Source: Flavobacterium ammoniigenes (GTDB taxonomy: Bacteria; Bacteroidota; Bacteroidia; Flavobacteriales; Flavobacteriaceae). From it: a stretch of 64,000 nucleotides of DNA. A program made the position numbers and the translations under genes. This document shows, piece after piece, positions 9,082-18,426 of the stretch (position 1 is its first letter; each line of letters begins with the position of its first letter). The notes under the pieces were generated by a model, which was not told the origin of the DNA, ran no database searches, and saw only the letters and a program-made list of their open reading frames with translations. Location of the stretch: NCBI RefSeq assembly GCF_020886055.1, contig NZ_AP025184.1, positions 2,199,088 through 2,263,087 on the forward strand, in the 5' to 3' direction.

Positions 9082-9158
9082 AGGAGCTACTTCCAGCTGT
9101 TCGCTCTATCTGTATCGGCGAACCCCGCCGCCACAGGATACCACTACCATCTGGGCTA
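9082..9158 (-). repeat. 77-bp palindromic intergenic element, copy 1 (minus orientation)
   Basis: Read on the minus strand it opens TAGCCC-A-GATGG, continues to ATCCT, has a central hairpin (CGGCG at 9116-9120 with CGCCG at 9126-9130), then AGATAGAGC-G-AACAGC and ends AGCTCCT. It aligns without gaps over all 77 bases with the copy at 18427-18503; the outer left 24 and outer right 30 bases differ at only about four positions each, while the hairpin sequence is unrelated. It fills most of the prfA to lipoprotein gap. Confidence 0.8.
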
Positions 9159-9217
9159 ATTCAAATCTTTTTCTTAATATTGTAATCGTTACCACAACCT
9201 TTTTTAAATTCAACTCA

Positions 9218-9691
9218 ATGCGTCTATTATTTCTTTTTTTAACCATCAGTTCGTTCCTGTTTTCATGTACTAATAGCCATAAAAATGAAAAAATAAAAAC
9301 ATCCGAATGGTTGGTAGGAGCATGGAAAAACCAATCCAAAGAAGGAATTGTAACCGAAACTTGGTCCAAACTAAATGACAGTACTTTAGCAGCAAGTTCT
9401 TTTTTCATCAAAGAAAAAGACACCTTACATTTTGAAAATATCGCTTTAACAGAAAAAGACGGTGAATTGGTCTATGAAACTACCATCCAAGGGCAGAATA
9501 ATGACAAACCAATTTTATTCCCATTGATTTTAGAAACAGAAAACGAATTGGTTTTTGAGAACCTTCATAACGATTACCCTCAAAAAATCAGCTACCAAAG
9601 CAAATCAAAATCGGCAATTACCATTTCCATTTCAGGAAAACAATCCAAAAAAATAATTTCGGAACAATTCAAAATGACCAAAATAAAATAA
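9218..9691 (+). CDS. Small lipoprotein, DUF6265-like
   Basis: A 157-residue exported lipoprotein: a short hydrophobic leader ends in the lipobox LFSC (Cys at about 17), followed by Asn-Ser. The mature part opens with EWLVGAWKNQS and alternates short beta-strand-like stretches, which resembles DUF6265 and other small lipocalin-like beta-barrel domains that start WLxGxW. It probably sits in the periplasm or outer membrane, and its ligand is unknown. It precedes the siderophore receptor but is cut off from it by a terminator, so it is a separate unit. Confidence 0.75.
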   Translation: MRLLFLFLTISSFLFSCTNSHKNEKIKTSEWLVGAWKNQSKEGIVTETWSKLNDSTLAASSFFIKEKDTLHFENIALTEKDGELVYETTIQGQNNDKPILFPLILETENELVFENLHNDYPQKISYQSKSKSAITISISGKQSKKIISEQFKMTKIK

Positions 9692-9719
9692 ACAACTTCT
9701 TTTGAGTTTAAAATTCAGC

Positions 9720-9750
9720 AACCTTACTTTATTTAAGTAAGGTTTTTTTT
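9720..9750 (+). terminator. Rho-independent terminator of the lipoprotein gene
   Basis: A 10-bp stem (9720-9729 with 9735-9744, ACCTTACTT and its complement) with a five-base loop is followed by a run of T. Confidence 0.9.
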
Positions 9751-9797
9751 GTTTTTAATGAATTGATTTTCAGTTGCCCAAAAATGAACATTCAATA

Positions 9798-9820
9798 TTA
9801 TTAAGATTTAATCTAAATAA
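9798..9820. promoter_or_regulatory. 23-bp palindrome, candidate iron-responsive (Fur) operator
   Basis: Two 11-base half sites match each other around a central T at 9809, with one mismatched pair (9803/9815). The centre reads AGATT-T-AATCT. It ends three bases before the -33 TTG of the siderophore receptor promoter, a position suited to a repressor. A fur gene lies at 41825 in this window. The match to Fur is inferred from position and gene function, not from a proven flavobacterial consensus. Confidence 0.55.
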
Positions 9821-9823
9821 ACT

Positions 9824-9853
9824 TTGATAATTCAATTGTTGCTTTTATATTTG
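9824..9853 (+). promoter_or_regulatory. Promoter of the siderophore receptor gene
   Basis: TTG at 9824-9826, a 19-base spacer and TATATTTG at 9846-9853 form a complete Bacteroidota -33/-7 promoter. The predicted start of transcription is near 9857, giving a leader of about 30 bases. Confidence 0.8.
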
Positions 9854-9887
9854 CATCGTTATTTTAATTTATTCCAAATAAACAACA

Positions 9888-12290
9888 ATGAAAAAGCAAT
9901 TCTATATCTTAATTACGGTCTTACTATCTTGTTTTACAGCTTATGCACAAGAAACTGGCTCGATTGAGGGAAAGATACTTTCTATAGATGGGTATCCACT
10001 TTCGGGCATTTCAATTAAAATTGGAAAGAAAGTCTCTATTGCAAAAACAGACACAAAAGGCAATTTCCAGTTTGAAAATTTCCCTATTGGATTACACACC
10101 ATTACCATTGAGGGGGAAGGTTTAAAAAAACAAACAAAAGAAATTAAAGTAATAGCAAATGAAGCCACAAAAGTAACTTTCACTTTAGAAGAGCAAATGG
10201 AAACTCTGAAAGAAATTGTAATCGTAATCAAAGAAAGCCCAAACAAACGAAAAGTAAGTGCCGTTCGTTCTGGTTTAAAGCCCATTGATATTCCGCAAAG
10301 TATGCAAACGATAGAAAACGAAGTTATTGCACAACAACAAGCTATTCGTTTGAGCGAGGTAATTAAAAATGCTAATGGTGTTTATGTAGGTTCAGCAAGA
10401 GGTGGCGCACAAGAATCGTTTTGGTCAAGAGGCTATGACATGTCGGCCAATAATATGTTCAAAAATGGTTTTCGTTACAATTCGGGTTCCATTCCCGAAG
10501 TTTCTTCTTTGGAAAAAGTAGAATTTTTAAAAGGAGGTTCCGCTTTACTATATGGAAATGTAGCTCCAGGAGGTATTTTAAATTTGGTAACCAAAACCCC
10601 TTCTTTCAAAAAAGGGGGCGAAATTGCTATGCAAATGGGAAGTAATGCTTTTTACAAACCATCCATCGATTTTTATGGACCCTTACATAAATCCATTGCT
10701 TATCGATTTAACGGTTCTTATGAAAATTCAGACAGCTTTAGAGAGGTGGTCAAAAGAGAACGCTATTACATCAACCCATCGTTCTTATTGAATATTAGTT
10801 CTAAAACGCAAATTACGCTTCAAGGTGATTTTATGAATGATCATTGGACACCTGATTTTGGTACTATACTTATTGGGAAACAAATTTATGATTTAGGAAG
10901 AAACAATTATTATGGCGCTTTATGGTCTGATGGAAACACCAAAACGGCAAGTACTTCTGCCTTATTGAATCATTCGTTTAACAAAAATTGGAAATTAAAT
11001 TTCAATTCGTCCTACCAAAATTACGACCGTGAATGGAAAGGAACGGAGCGCATTCAAATAACCAATCCCAACGGAACATGGAGTCGTCCATTAGGTCAAT
11101 ACAAAAACTTAGAGGCTATTTTGGGCGAACAAATTAGCTTACAAGGCTGTTTTACAACCGGAAAAATTAAACACCAAACCTTTTCAGGTATTGATTATGA
11201 AAATTCGATAGCAACAGCACATACCTTTGTATTTTCGCCAATTACCTTTGATACTATCAATGTATTTTCTTTTGACCCTAACAATCAAACAACAACCGAA
11301 CCCATAGCAGTCAATACTCAAAAAGTAGTCACCACTACCAACCGATTTGGAATCTATGCTCAAGACTTAATTTCGTTTACCGAAAAATTTAAAATGTTGG
11401 CTGGAATCCGTTGGTCTTGGCAAGAAGCCCAAGCCGAAACATTCAAATTAACTGCAAACCCGATTACTATAACAAAAGGGATTCAATTACAAGACAAAGC
11501 GTTTTCACCTAAAATCGGTTTCATCTATCAACCTGATAAAAACACCTCTATTTTTGCCAGTTATTCCAATTCGTTTACTCCAAATACTGGAACTACTGCT
11601 GACTTAAAACCGATTGAAGCTTCCATTATTGATCAATATGAAGTAGGTGTGAAAAAAGATTTTTGGAATGGCATTTTGAGTACTAATGTAACGGTGTATC
11701 AAATTACCAACAGCAATTTAGCACAAACTGCCGAGTTCAAAGCCGATGGCATTACTTTAAATACCGACACTACTATCAAAGTATTGAATGGTGAAACCAA
11801 AAGCAAAGGAATTGAAATTGATATCAATGCAAAACCAATCGAAGGATTAAATATTATTGCAGGTTATAGTTATAATGACAGTCGTTACACCAAAACAAAC
11901 AAGGTAAATGGTGGTCTAATTGAAGGAGACCGATTGGTTAGAACTCCAGCTAAAACTGCTAATTTAAGTTTTTTTTACAACATTCCGGCTGGAAAACTAA
12001 AAGGATTATCTATAGGGGCAATAGGAAACTATATTGGAGAGCGTTTTGGAGGATGGAACGATCAATATGTAGTAAATACCAGTGGTGTAATTACCATTAA
12101 TGATAGAGATTTTCCGATTCAAGGATATACAACTGTAGATGTTTCAGCGGGTTATTCGTATAAAAAATGGAGCATTTTATGTAAACTTTCTAATATCACC
12201 AACGAATTGAATTATACGGTTCACGAAAATTACAGTATCAATCCGATTGCTCCGCGCCAACTAATGACTAGTTTAAAATATAAATTTTAA
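9888..12290 (+). CDS. TonB-dependent siderophore receptor
   Basis: An outer-membrane receptor of 800 residues. A signal peptide (cleavage after AYA, about 20) is followed by a carboxypeptidase-regulatory-like beta-sandwich at about 25-95 (GSIEGKILSIDGYPLSGISI), typical of Bacteroidota receptors, then a plug with IPQSMQTI near 135 and LKGGSALLYGNVAPGG near 215, then a 22-strand barrel ending in aromatic YKF. The IPQS motif places it in the FhuE/FpvA/FoxA-like siderophore group. It has its own promoter and palindromic operator and is followed after 53 bases by a PepSY membrane protein, so the pair looks like an iron-uptake unit. The exact siderophore cannot be told. Confidence 0.9.
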   Translation: MKKQFYILITVLLSCFTAYAQETGSIEGKILSIDGYPLSGISIKIGKKVSIAKTDTKGNFQFENFPIGLHTITIEGEGLKKQTKEIKVIANEATKVTFTLEEQMETLKEIVIVIKESPNKRKVSAVRSGLKPIDIPQSMQTIENEVIAQQQAIRLSEVIKNANGVYVGSARGGAQESFWSRGYDMSANNMFKNGFRYNSGSIPEVSSLEKVEFLKGGSALLYGNVAPGGILNLVTKTPSFKKGGEIAMQMGSNAFYKPSIDFYGPLHKSIAYRFNGSYENSDSFREVVKRERYYINPSFLLNISSKTQITLQGDFMNDHWTPDFGTILIGKQIYDLGRNNYYGALWSDGNTKTASTSALLNHSFNKNWKLNFNSSYQNYDREWKGTERIQITNPNGTWSRPLGQYKNLEAILGEQISLQGCFTTGKIKHQTFSGIDYENSIATAHTFVFSPITFDTINVFSFDPNNQTTTEPIAVNTQKVVTTTNRFGIYAQDLISFTEKFKMLAGIRWSWQEAQAETFKLTANPITITKGIQLQDKAFSPKIGFIYQPDKNTSIFASYSNSFTPNTGTTADLKPIEASIIDQYEVGVKKDFWNGILSTNVTVYQITNSNLAQTAEFKADGITLNTDTTIKVLNGETKSKGIEIDINAKPIEGLNIIAGYSYNDSRYTKTNKVNGGLIEGDRLVRTPAKTANLSFFYNIPAGKLKGLSIGAIGNYIGERFGGWNDQYVVNTSGVITINDRDFPIQGYTTVDVSAGYSYKKWSILCKLSNITNELNYTVHENYSINPIAPRQLMTSLKYKF

Positions 12291-12343
12291 TTAAACCTTT
12301 ATTAAATAGCTTAGTCTATAATGCAACCAAAAAAAATAATACT

Positions 12344-12892
12344 ATGAAAAAAATCAATTGGAGAAACTTACACCGAGACTTAGGCTATTTCTATATTGGC
12401 TTAATTGTATCTTTTGCCTTTTCTGGATTATTAATGAATCATCGCGAAATGTGGCATCCTGAAAAATATACTTATGAAACCAAAGCGATTGAAGTGAAAC
12501 TGCCCGCCGAAAGCGACATCAATGAAAAATATGCAGAAGATTTGGCCAAGCAATTGGGCATCGAAGGAAAATTGAAACGCCATATGGTCAAAAAAGGTGA
12601 ATTCAGAATGTCATTTGAAAACCAAGATGTAGAAATTGACTTAAAAACCGGTAAAGGAGAAATTATCTCATTCTTCAAAACACCACTAATTAGTCAGACA
12701 ATGCAGTTGCATAAAAACACTTCCAATTTTTGGATTTATTATTCCGATATTTTTGCAATAAGTCTAATTACCATTGCTTTAACCGGAACTGTTATGATCA
12801 AAGCAGGTAAATTCAGTTGGAAACAACGCGGTTGGAAATTAGCTGTTGCCGGAATTATTTTCCCTTTGTTATTCTTATTTTTATTAGGTTAG
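12344..12892 (+). CDS. PepSY-associated membrane protein
   Basis: A 182-residue inner-membrane protein. It opens NWRNLHRDLGYFYIGLIVSFAFSGLLMNHRE, the first helix of PepSY_TM proteins with two conserved His positions, has a periplasmic segment of about 80 residues, then helices near 128-150 and 160-180. Related proteins coded beside siderophore receptors act in ferric-siderophore reduction or heme binding, a role that fits here but is inferred. It is short compared with the 350-500 residue PepSY_TM reductases, having only one periplasmic unit. A bidirectional terminator separates it from valS. Confidence 0.8.
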   Translation: MKKINWRNLHRDLGYFYIGLIVSFAFSGLLMNHREMWHPEKYTYETKAIEVKLPAESDINEKYAEDLAKQLGIEGKLKRHMVKKGEFRMSFENQDVEIDLKTGKGEIISFFKTPLISQTMQLHKNTSNFWIYYSDIFAISLITIALTGTVMIKAGKFSWKQRGWKLAVAGIIFPLLFLFLLG

Positions 12893-12910
12893 TTTTAAAT
12901 ATATTTCAAA

Positions 12911-12947
12911 AAAAAAATCCCGTTCTAAATTAGAACGGGATTTTTTT
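12911..12947. terminator. Bidirectional terminator between PepSY gene and valS
   Basis: ATCCCGTTCT (12917-12926) pairs with AGAACGGGAT (12932-12941) around AAATT, with an A-tract before and a T-tract after. It can end transcripts from both sides of this convergent pair. Confidence 0.92.
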
Positions 12948-12961
12948 ATTTAAAGGATGTA

Positions 12962-15595
12962 TTATTTCAATCCTGCCAAACTTTGTTCAATGGTTGCAAT
13001 TTTTGCCAAAGCATCGGCTTCTTTCTTGCGTTCCATTTCGATTACTTTTTCTGGCGCACCGGAAACAAATTTTTCATTCGATAATTTTCCTTGTACAGAT
13101 TTCAAGAAACCTTTGGTGTAATTCAACTCTTCAGTCAACTTAGCAATTTCTTCTTCTACATTAATATTTCCAGTAATTGGAATAAAATATTCATTGGATT
13201 TCACTCGAAAAGACAACGCACCCTCTACTTTATCGGACACATAATCCAAAGCTGAAATATTTCCTAATTTACTAACCACTGCATCAAAATAGGTCGAAGA
13301 TTTATCATTGTTCACTATTTTCAATTCGATTGAATCTTTGAACGGTATGTTCTTGTCTTTACGAATCGTTCTAATACCGGATATCACTTCAATCGTATTA
13401 TCAAAATCAGCAATCAAACTCGCGTGGAATGATTTCATTGTTGGCCAAGTCGAAACAATCAACGCTTCTTCTTTCGTTCTTTCATCCAATAATTGCCAAA
13501 TCTCTTCGGTCAAGAAAGGCATGAAAGGGTGCAATAATTTTAAATTATTTTCCAACATTTCGATGGCTTTCGCCAAAGTAACACTATCAATTGGTTGTTG
13601 GTATCCTGGTTTGATCATTTCCAAAAACCAAGAACAGAAATCATCCCAAACCAATTTATAAATACCCATTAAAGCATCTGAAATTCTATATTTTTCAAAA
13701 TTATCTTCAATATCCAATAGGGTTTGTTGCAACTTGGCTTCGTACCATTCGATTGCCACTTTAGACGATTCAGGTTGCGGAATAGCATCGGATACTTCCC
13801 AACCTTTAATCAGTTTGAAGGCGTTCCAAATTTTATTGGTAAATGCTTTTCCTTGATTGCACAATTCTTCGTCAAACATAATGTCGTTCCCAGCAGAAGC
13901 ACTCAACAACAAGCCTACACGAACTCCATCGGCACCAAATTTATCTATCAAATCTAAAGGATCAGGAGAATTTCCTAAAGATTTAGACATTTTACGTCGT
14001 TGTTTATCGCGAACCAAACCGGTCAAATAAACATTTGTAAATGGTTTTTTACCCGTGTATTCATATCCTGCTATTATCATTCGAGCCACCCAGAAAAACA
14101 AAATATCTGGACCTGTAACCAAATCATTGGTTGGATAATAGTAGTTAAAATCTTCGTTTTTAGGATCCATTATTCCTCCAAAAACTGCCATTGGCCACAA
14201 CCAAGAAGAAAACCATGTATCTAAGGCATCAACATCTTGGGTTAAATTGGCTATTGTTAATTGTTGGTTATTAGTTTTTTGTTTTGCTAGAACCAAAGCC
14301 TCTTCAATAGTTTCGGCCACTACAAAATCTTCTTTTCCGTCGCCATAATAGTATGCCGGAATTTGTTGTCCCCACCATAATTGACGTGAAATATTCCAAT
14401 CGCGAATGTTGTTTAACCAATGCGCATAAGTATTGTCAAAACGTTTTGGATGCAATTTAATTTCTCCGTCTTCTAATACGGCTTTGATCGCTGGTTTTAC
14501 CAAATCCTCCATTTTTAAGAACCATTGGTCTGACAAACGAGGTTCAATAACGGCTTTAGTACGTTCTGAAGTTCCCACTTTATTCAAGTGGGTTTCCGTT
14601 TTAGCCAAGGCGCCAACTGTTTCCAATTCTTTAGCAATTGCCTCACGAACTACAAAACGATCTTGCCCTTGATAATGCAAACCAAAGCTATTTAAAGTAG
14701 CATCTTCATTAAAAATATCAATGATTTCAAGTTGGTGTTTTTCGCCCAAAGTTTTGTCGTTCATGTCGTGAGCAGGCGTCACTTTCAAACAACCTGTACC
14801 AAATTCGACATCTACATATTCGTCTTCAATTATTGGAATCACTCTACCGCAAATAGGTACAATCGCTTTTTTACCTTTTAAATGAGCAAAACGCTCGTCA
14901 TTTGGGTTAATACAAATGGCTGTATCTCCAAAAATAGTTTCAGGACGTGTGGTAGCTACAGTTAAGAAATCGGTACTGCCTTCAATTTTATAGTTCAAGA
15001 AATACAATTTACCTTGTTGTTCTTCATAAATTACTTCTTCATCAGACAAGGTAGTTTTCGCTTCAGGATCCCAGTTGACCATTCGGTACCCACGATAAAT
15101 CAACCCTTTGTTGTACAAATCAACAAACGAACGAATTACAGAGGCTGACATATCTGGATCCATGGTGAATTTCGTACGCTCCCAATCACAAGAAGCACCC
15201 AATTTTTTCAATTGTTCCAAAATTACTCCGCCATATTTGTCGGTCCATTCCCAAGCGTGTGCCAAAAATTCCTCACGAGTCAAATCATTTTTATTGATTC
15301 CTTCCGCTTTTAACTTAGCCACTACTTTAGCTTCGGTAGCGATAGAAGCATGATCAGTTCCAGGCACCCAACACGCATTCAATCCTTTCAAACGCGCTCT
15401 ACGAATTAAAACATCTTGAATGGTATTGTTCAACATATGTCCCATATGCAACACTCCAGTCACATTGGGTGGTGGAATTACAATCGTATAGGGTGTTCTG
15501 TGGTCAGGCTCCGAATGAAAATAGTTGTTTTTCATCCAGTAGTCATACCATTTTTGTTCAATCGTTTTGGCGTCGAATTGTGCAGGAATTGTCAT
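12962..15595 (-). CDS. valS: Valyl-tRNA synthetase
   Basis: A class I synthetase of 877 residues, the normal length. The HIGH motif is in [16 protein letters not shown] (about 40-55), the editing domain includes [12 protein letters not shown] near 218, the KMSKS motif is in [10 protein letters not shown] near 535, and the C-terminal 70 residues are the tRNA-arm coiled coil. Residues near 440-452 ([12 protein letters not shown]) are encoded by a 7-bp-period repeat, see 14254-14281. The gene is convergent with the PepSY gene and has a possible promoter box at 15713. Confidence 0.97.
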   Translation of the reverse strand: MTIPAQFDAKTIEQKWYDYWMKNNYFHSEPDHRTPYTIVIPPPNVTGVLHMGHMLNNTIQDVLIRRARLKGLNACWVPGTDHASIATEAKVVAKLKAEGINKNDLTREEFLAHAWEWTDKYGGVILEQLKKLGASCDWERTKFTMDPDMSASVIRSFVDLYNKGLIYRGYRMVNWDPEAKTTLSDEEVIYEEQQGKLYFLNYKIEGSTDFLTVATTRPETIFGDTAICINPNDERFAHLKGKKAIVPICGRVIPIIEDEYVDVEFGTGCLKVTPAHDMNDKTLGEKHQLEIIDIFNEDATLNSFGLHYQGQDRFVVREAIAKELETVGALAKTETHLNKVGTSERTKAVIEPRLSDQWFLKMEDLVKPAIKAVLEDGEIKLHPKRFDNTYAHWLNNIRDWNISRQLWWGQQIPAYYYGDGKEDFVVAETIEEALVLAKQKTNNQQLTIANLTQDVDALDTWFSSWLWPMAVFGGIMDPKNEDFNYYYPTNDLVTGPDILFFWVARMIIAGYEYTGKKPFTNVYLTGLVRDKQRRKMSKSLGNSPDPLDLIDKFGADGVRVGLLLSASAGNDIMFDEELCNQGKAFTNKIWNAFKLIKGWEVSDAIPQPESSKVAIEWYEAKLQQTLLDIEDNFEKYRISDALMGIYKLVWDDFCSWFLEMIKPGYQQPIDSVTLAKAIEMLENNLKLLHPFMPFLTEEIWQLLDERTKEEALIVSTWPTMKSFHASLIADFDNTIEVISGIRTIRKDKNIPFKDSIELKIVNNDKSSTYFDAVVSKLGNISALDYVSDKVEGALSFRVKSNEYFIPITGNINVEEEIAKLTEELNYTKGFLKSVQGKLSNEKFVSGAPEKVIEMERKKEADALAKIATIEQSLAGLK
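14254..14281 (-). repeat. Heptamer microrepeat inside valS
   Basis: On the plus strand four consecutive 7-base units read TTGTTAA, TTGTTGG, TTATTAG and TTTTTTG. On the coding strand they give part of [12 protein letters not shown], a stretch between the editing and catalytic halves. Repeats of this type are otherwise seen between genes in this window. Confidence 0.6.
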
Positions 15596-15607
15596 TGTAT
15601 AGTAAAT

Positions 15608-15626
15608 TCGTTTAATCGTTTAGTCG
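15608..15626. repeat. 8-bp tandem microrepeat upstream of valS
   Basis: TCGTTTAA, TCGTTTAG and TCG follow one another directly, in the leader region of valS. Confidence 0.5.
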
Positions 15627-15712
15627 CACTTGTTTCTAAATTTAATATATAAATAAAAATTCAGGAAATATGCATTGCAATTCAGCTTACTTATTGCAAG
15701 CCAAATAAGCAA

Positions 15713-15720
15713 CAAAAGTA
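15713..15720 (-). promoter_or_regulatory. -7 promoter box, probably for valS
   Basis: The minus strand reads TACTTTTG (TAnnTTTG) 118 bases before the valS ATG. The leader would be long and contain the 8-bp repeat. No paired -33 was found. Confidence 0.35.
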
Positions 15721-15810
15721 AATAATTAAGTACACTATAAAAAGCGAAATAAAAATTTGTAGGGTAAATAAAAGAAACTAACTTTACTTGACATTTAAAT
15801 CATTTTCAAA

Positions 15811-16194
15811 ATGCAAAAAATAATCGCCTTTATTATATTCACTTTGTGTAGCAACATCAGTTTTTCGCAAGCTGCCAAAATAGAATTTTCTGCCAAAGAA
15901 AACACCATCGATTACGGAAGAGTAACTAAAGGGTCTGATTCTGGAATCCGTGTATTTGAATTTACCAATACAGGGAACGCTCCTTTAGTAATTACCAATG
16001 TACTTTCTACCTGCGGTTGTACCGTTCCAACTAAACCAGAAGCGCCAATCATGCCTGGAAAAAAAGGAAAAATTGAAGTAAAATACAATATGGCCACAGG
16101 CCCTATTCGCAAAACCATAACAGTAGAATCCAATGCCGCCAATTATGAAGGTGGTAGGATTGCGCTGAAAATAAAAGGAGAAGTAATAGAATAA
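15811..16194 (+). CDS. DUF1573 domain-containing exported protein
   Basis: A 127-residue secreted protein: signal peptide of about 20 residues (cleavage after SFSQA or nearby), then one immunoglobulin-like DUF1573 domain. The hallmark is the segment FEFTNTGNAPLVITNVLSTCGCTVP at about 50-75, with the conserved CGC pair, followed by KIEVKYN and KTITVESNA strands. The domain is related to ASPM/SPD-2/Hydin (ASH) folds and is abundant in Bacteroidota, where it is found in the periplasm or on the surface. The function is unknown. It forms a single-gene unit with its own terminator. Confidence 0.88.
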   Translation: MQKIIAFIIFTLCSNISFSQAAKIEFSAKENTIDYGRVTKGSDSGIRVFEFTNTGNAPLVITNVLSTCGCTVPTKPEAPIMPGKKGKIEVKYNMATGPIRKTITVESNAANYEGGRIALKIKGEVIE

Positions 16195-16217
16195 AAGATT
16201 CTTTATCAATAATTTAG

Positions 16218-16249
16218 AAAACGCCTTTTGACTTCAAAAGGCGTTTTTT
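16218..16249 (+). terminator. Rho-independent terminator of the DUF1573 gene
   Basis: A 13-base arm at 16218-16230 pairs perfectly with 16235-16247 around a four-base loop and continues into T residues. Confidence 0.92.
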
Positions 16250-16377
16250 AGTATCCATTTTATGCATTTTATATCTTAAAAATATAACATTTTCGGGTGT
16301 TTTTATGAGCAATTACTGCGAATAATTCCCGAAACTTAGAAAAAAAAAGTGCAAATTTGCAATTCAAGAGTAAACAC

Positions 16378-17583
16378 ATGCCTAAATTATCTACACGAGG
16401 AAACTCCATGCCTGAATCGCCAATTAGAAAATTGGCTCCTTTCGCTGATTTAGCGAAAGAAAAAGGGCATAAAGTGTACCATTTAAACATTGGTCAACCC
16501 GATATTAAAAGTCCCGAAATTGCTATTAATGCAATTAAAAACATACAGCTAGACATTATAGAATATGGTCCTTCAGCAGGTTACGAAAGTTACCGAAAAA
16601 AGTTAGCCCAATTCTATACGAAGCAAAACGTAAACGTAAATCCTGAAGATATTTTAATCACTACGGGTGGATCCGAAGCCTTATTATTTGCCTTGGGGAG
16701 CATCATGGACCCGGAAGATGAATTGATTATTCCTGAGCCTTTTTATGCTAATTATAGCGCTTTTGCTGCCGAATCTGCTGCTAAAGTGGTTCCGGTTAAT
16801 TCTGGTTTTGAAACTGGATTTGAGTTGCCATCTATTGCTGATTTCGAAAAGTTAATTACGCCAAAATCAAAAGCAATTTTGATTTGTAACCCGAACAATC
16901 CAACCGGATATTTGTATTCTGAATCTGAAATTCTACAATTAGGCGAATTAGCAAAAAAATACGATTTGTTCTTAATTGCCGATGAAGTTTATCGAGAGTT
17001 TATTTACGGTGATGACATTCACTATTCGGTAATGAATTTAAAAGAAGTAGAGCAAAATGTCATTATGATTGATTCGGTTTCCAAACGTTACAGTATGTGT
17101 GGCGCACGAATTGGTTGTATGGTGACCAAAAATAAAGATGTAATTGCTGCAGCAATGAAGTTTGCTCAAGCACGCCTTTGCCCTCCAACCATTGCACAAA
17201 TTGCTTGTGAAGCAGCCATTGATACACCTCAAAGTTATTTTGACGAAGTGATCTTAGAATACCGAGGAAGAAGAGACACTTTAATTTCAGAACTTCAAAA
17301 AATTGAAGGGGTAAAAGTAACTACCCCTAAAGCCGCTTTTTATTGCATTGCTGAATTGCCTGTTGACAATACCGATGATTTTGCTCAATGGCTTTTAGAA
17401 AGTTACGATTTGAATGGCGAAACCGTGATGGTAGCTCCAGCTGGTGGATTTTACTCCACTCCAGGAATGGGATTGAACCAAGTGCGTATTGCCTATGTAT
17501 TGAAAAAAGAAGATTTAGTTCGCGCTGTAGCTGTTCTAAAAGCAGCTATTCCAGTATATAACGCAACTAAAAAAGCGCAATAA
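16378..17583 (+). CDS. Pyridoxal phosphate-dependent aminotransferase (class I/II)
   Basis: A cytoplasmic fold-type I aminotransferase. I start it at the ATG at 16378 (MPKLSTRGNSMPESPIRKL), giving 401 residues; the frame also has a TTG at 16357, but it overlaps a promoter-like box. Features are VYHLNIGQPD near 34 (substrate loop), TGGSEALLFAL near 98 (PLP phosphate), NPNNPTGYLYS near 175, DEVYREF near 202 (Asp for the pyridine N) and SVSKRYSMCGARIG near 233, whose Lys is the PLP Schiff-base residue. The family includes aspartate and aromatic aminotransferases and the true substrate is not decided. It is a single-gene unit ended by a terminator. Confidence 0.9.
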   Translation: MPKLSTRGNSMPESPIRKLAPFADLAKEKGHKVYHLNIGQPDIKSPEIAINAIKNIQLDIIEYGPSAGYESYRKKLAQFYTKQNVNVNPEDILITTGGSEALLFALGSIMDPEDELIIPEPFYANYSAFAAESAAKVVPVNSGFETGFELPSIADFEKLITPKSKAILICNPNNPTGYLYSESEILQLGELAKKYDLFLIADEVYREFIYGDDIHYSVMNLKEVEQNVIMIDSVSKRYSMCGARIGCMVTKNKDVIAAAMKFAQARLCPPTIAQIACEAAIDTPQSYFDEVILEYRGRRDTLISELQKIEGVKVTTPKAAFYCIAELPVDNTDDFAQWLLESYDLNGETVMVAPAGGFYSTPGMGLNQVRIAYVLKKEDLVRAVAVLKAAIPVYNATKKAQ

Positions 17584-17613
17584 TTAACTAATTGTTAATC
17601 CAAAATAATATCT

Positions 17614-17642
17614 AAAGCAATACTCAAAAGGTATTGCTTTTT
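17614..17642 (+). terminator. Rho-independent terminator of the aminotransferase gene
   Basis: AAAGCAATAC (17614-17623) pairs with GTATTGCTTT (17631-17640) around a seven-base loop, then T residues. Confidence 0.85.
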
Positions 17643-17749
17643 ACTTTTTAATTAAACAAGGATTAAATCCAAAAAGGGCTTCCTTTTTTTGCATTTTATT
17701 AATTATCTTTACCGCTTGAATTGACATACCCATTATAACAATAGCTTAG

Positions 17750-18421
17750 ATGATCAACAACGAAGAATTTCAAGACGAAATAGGAAATAATCATGTTAGT
17801 ACCAATGCGAAAAATCCGCTGAGGGATGATGCTTTTGCTATTGCTGACGACGAAAAAATTGAACGAATTAAAAAAGATGTCGAAAATATCCTAACCACTT
17901 TGGGAATGGATTTGACCGATGATAGCTTAAAAGGAACTCCAAACCGAGTAGCAAAAATGTTTGTAAAAGAGATTTTTGGCGGATTAAATCCAGCCAGAAA
18001 ACCTAAAGCATCTACCTTTGACAACAACTACAAATACGGCGAAATGCTGGTAGAAAAAAACATTACGGTGTATTCTACTTGCGAACACCACTTATTACCT
18101 ATCATTGGAAGAGCACACGTGGCTTACATTTCGAATGGTACCGTAATTGGGCTTTCTAAAATGAACCGAATTGTCGAATATTACGCAAAAAGACCACAGG
18201 TTCAAGAGCGTTTGACCATGCAAATCGTCCAAGAATTACAAATCGCTTTAGGAACTGACGATGTAGCTTGCGTAATTGATGCTAAACATTTATGCGTGAA
18301 TTCAAGAGGAATCGGCGATATTGAAAGTAGTACCGTGACTTCGGAATTTGGAGGTAAATTCAAAGAAGCCCAAACACGAAGAGAATTTTTGGATTACATC
18401 AAATTAGAAACGAAATTCTAA
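17750..18421 (+). CDS. folE: GTP cyclohydrolase I (FolE1)
   Basis: FolE opens the GTP ring to give 7,8-dihydroneopterin triphosphate, the first step to folate and some pterins and queuosine. The 223 residues match the family, with an acidic N-terminal extension of about 40. The zinc and catalytic residues are in STCEHHLLPIIGRAHVAY (about 110-127; Cys and two His) and CVIDAKHLCVNSRG (about 180-193; second Cys). This is the zinc-dependent FolE1 rather than FolE2. cysS follows on the same strand across the 77-bp element. Confidence 0.97.
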   Translation: MINNEEFQDEIGNNHVSTNAKNPLRDDAFAIADDEKIERIKKDVENILTTLGMDLTDDSLKGTPNRVAKMFVKEIFGGLNPARKPKASTFDNNYKYGEMLVEKNITVYSTCEHHLLPIIGRAHVAYISNGTVIGLSKMNRIVEYYAKRPQVQERLTMQIVQELQIALGTDDVACVIDAKHLCVNSRGIGDIESSTVTSEFGGKFKEAQTRREFLDYIKLETKF

Positions 18422-18426
18422 AAGCC

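Noticed and set aside
9106..9423. Open frame of 105 codons on the minus strand overlapping the small lipoprotein gene and the repeat element
   Set aside because: The plus-strand gene has a signal peptide, lipobox and terminator; the minus frame has no recognisable features and runs through the palindromic element.
16357..16377. TTG start of the aminotransferase
   Set aside because: It overlaps a promoter-like box, and the ATG at 16378 gives the family N-terminus.
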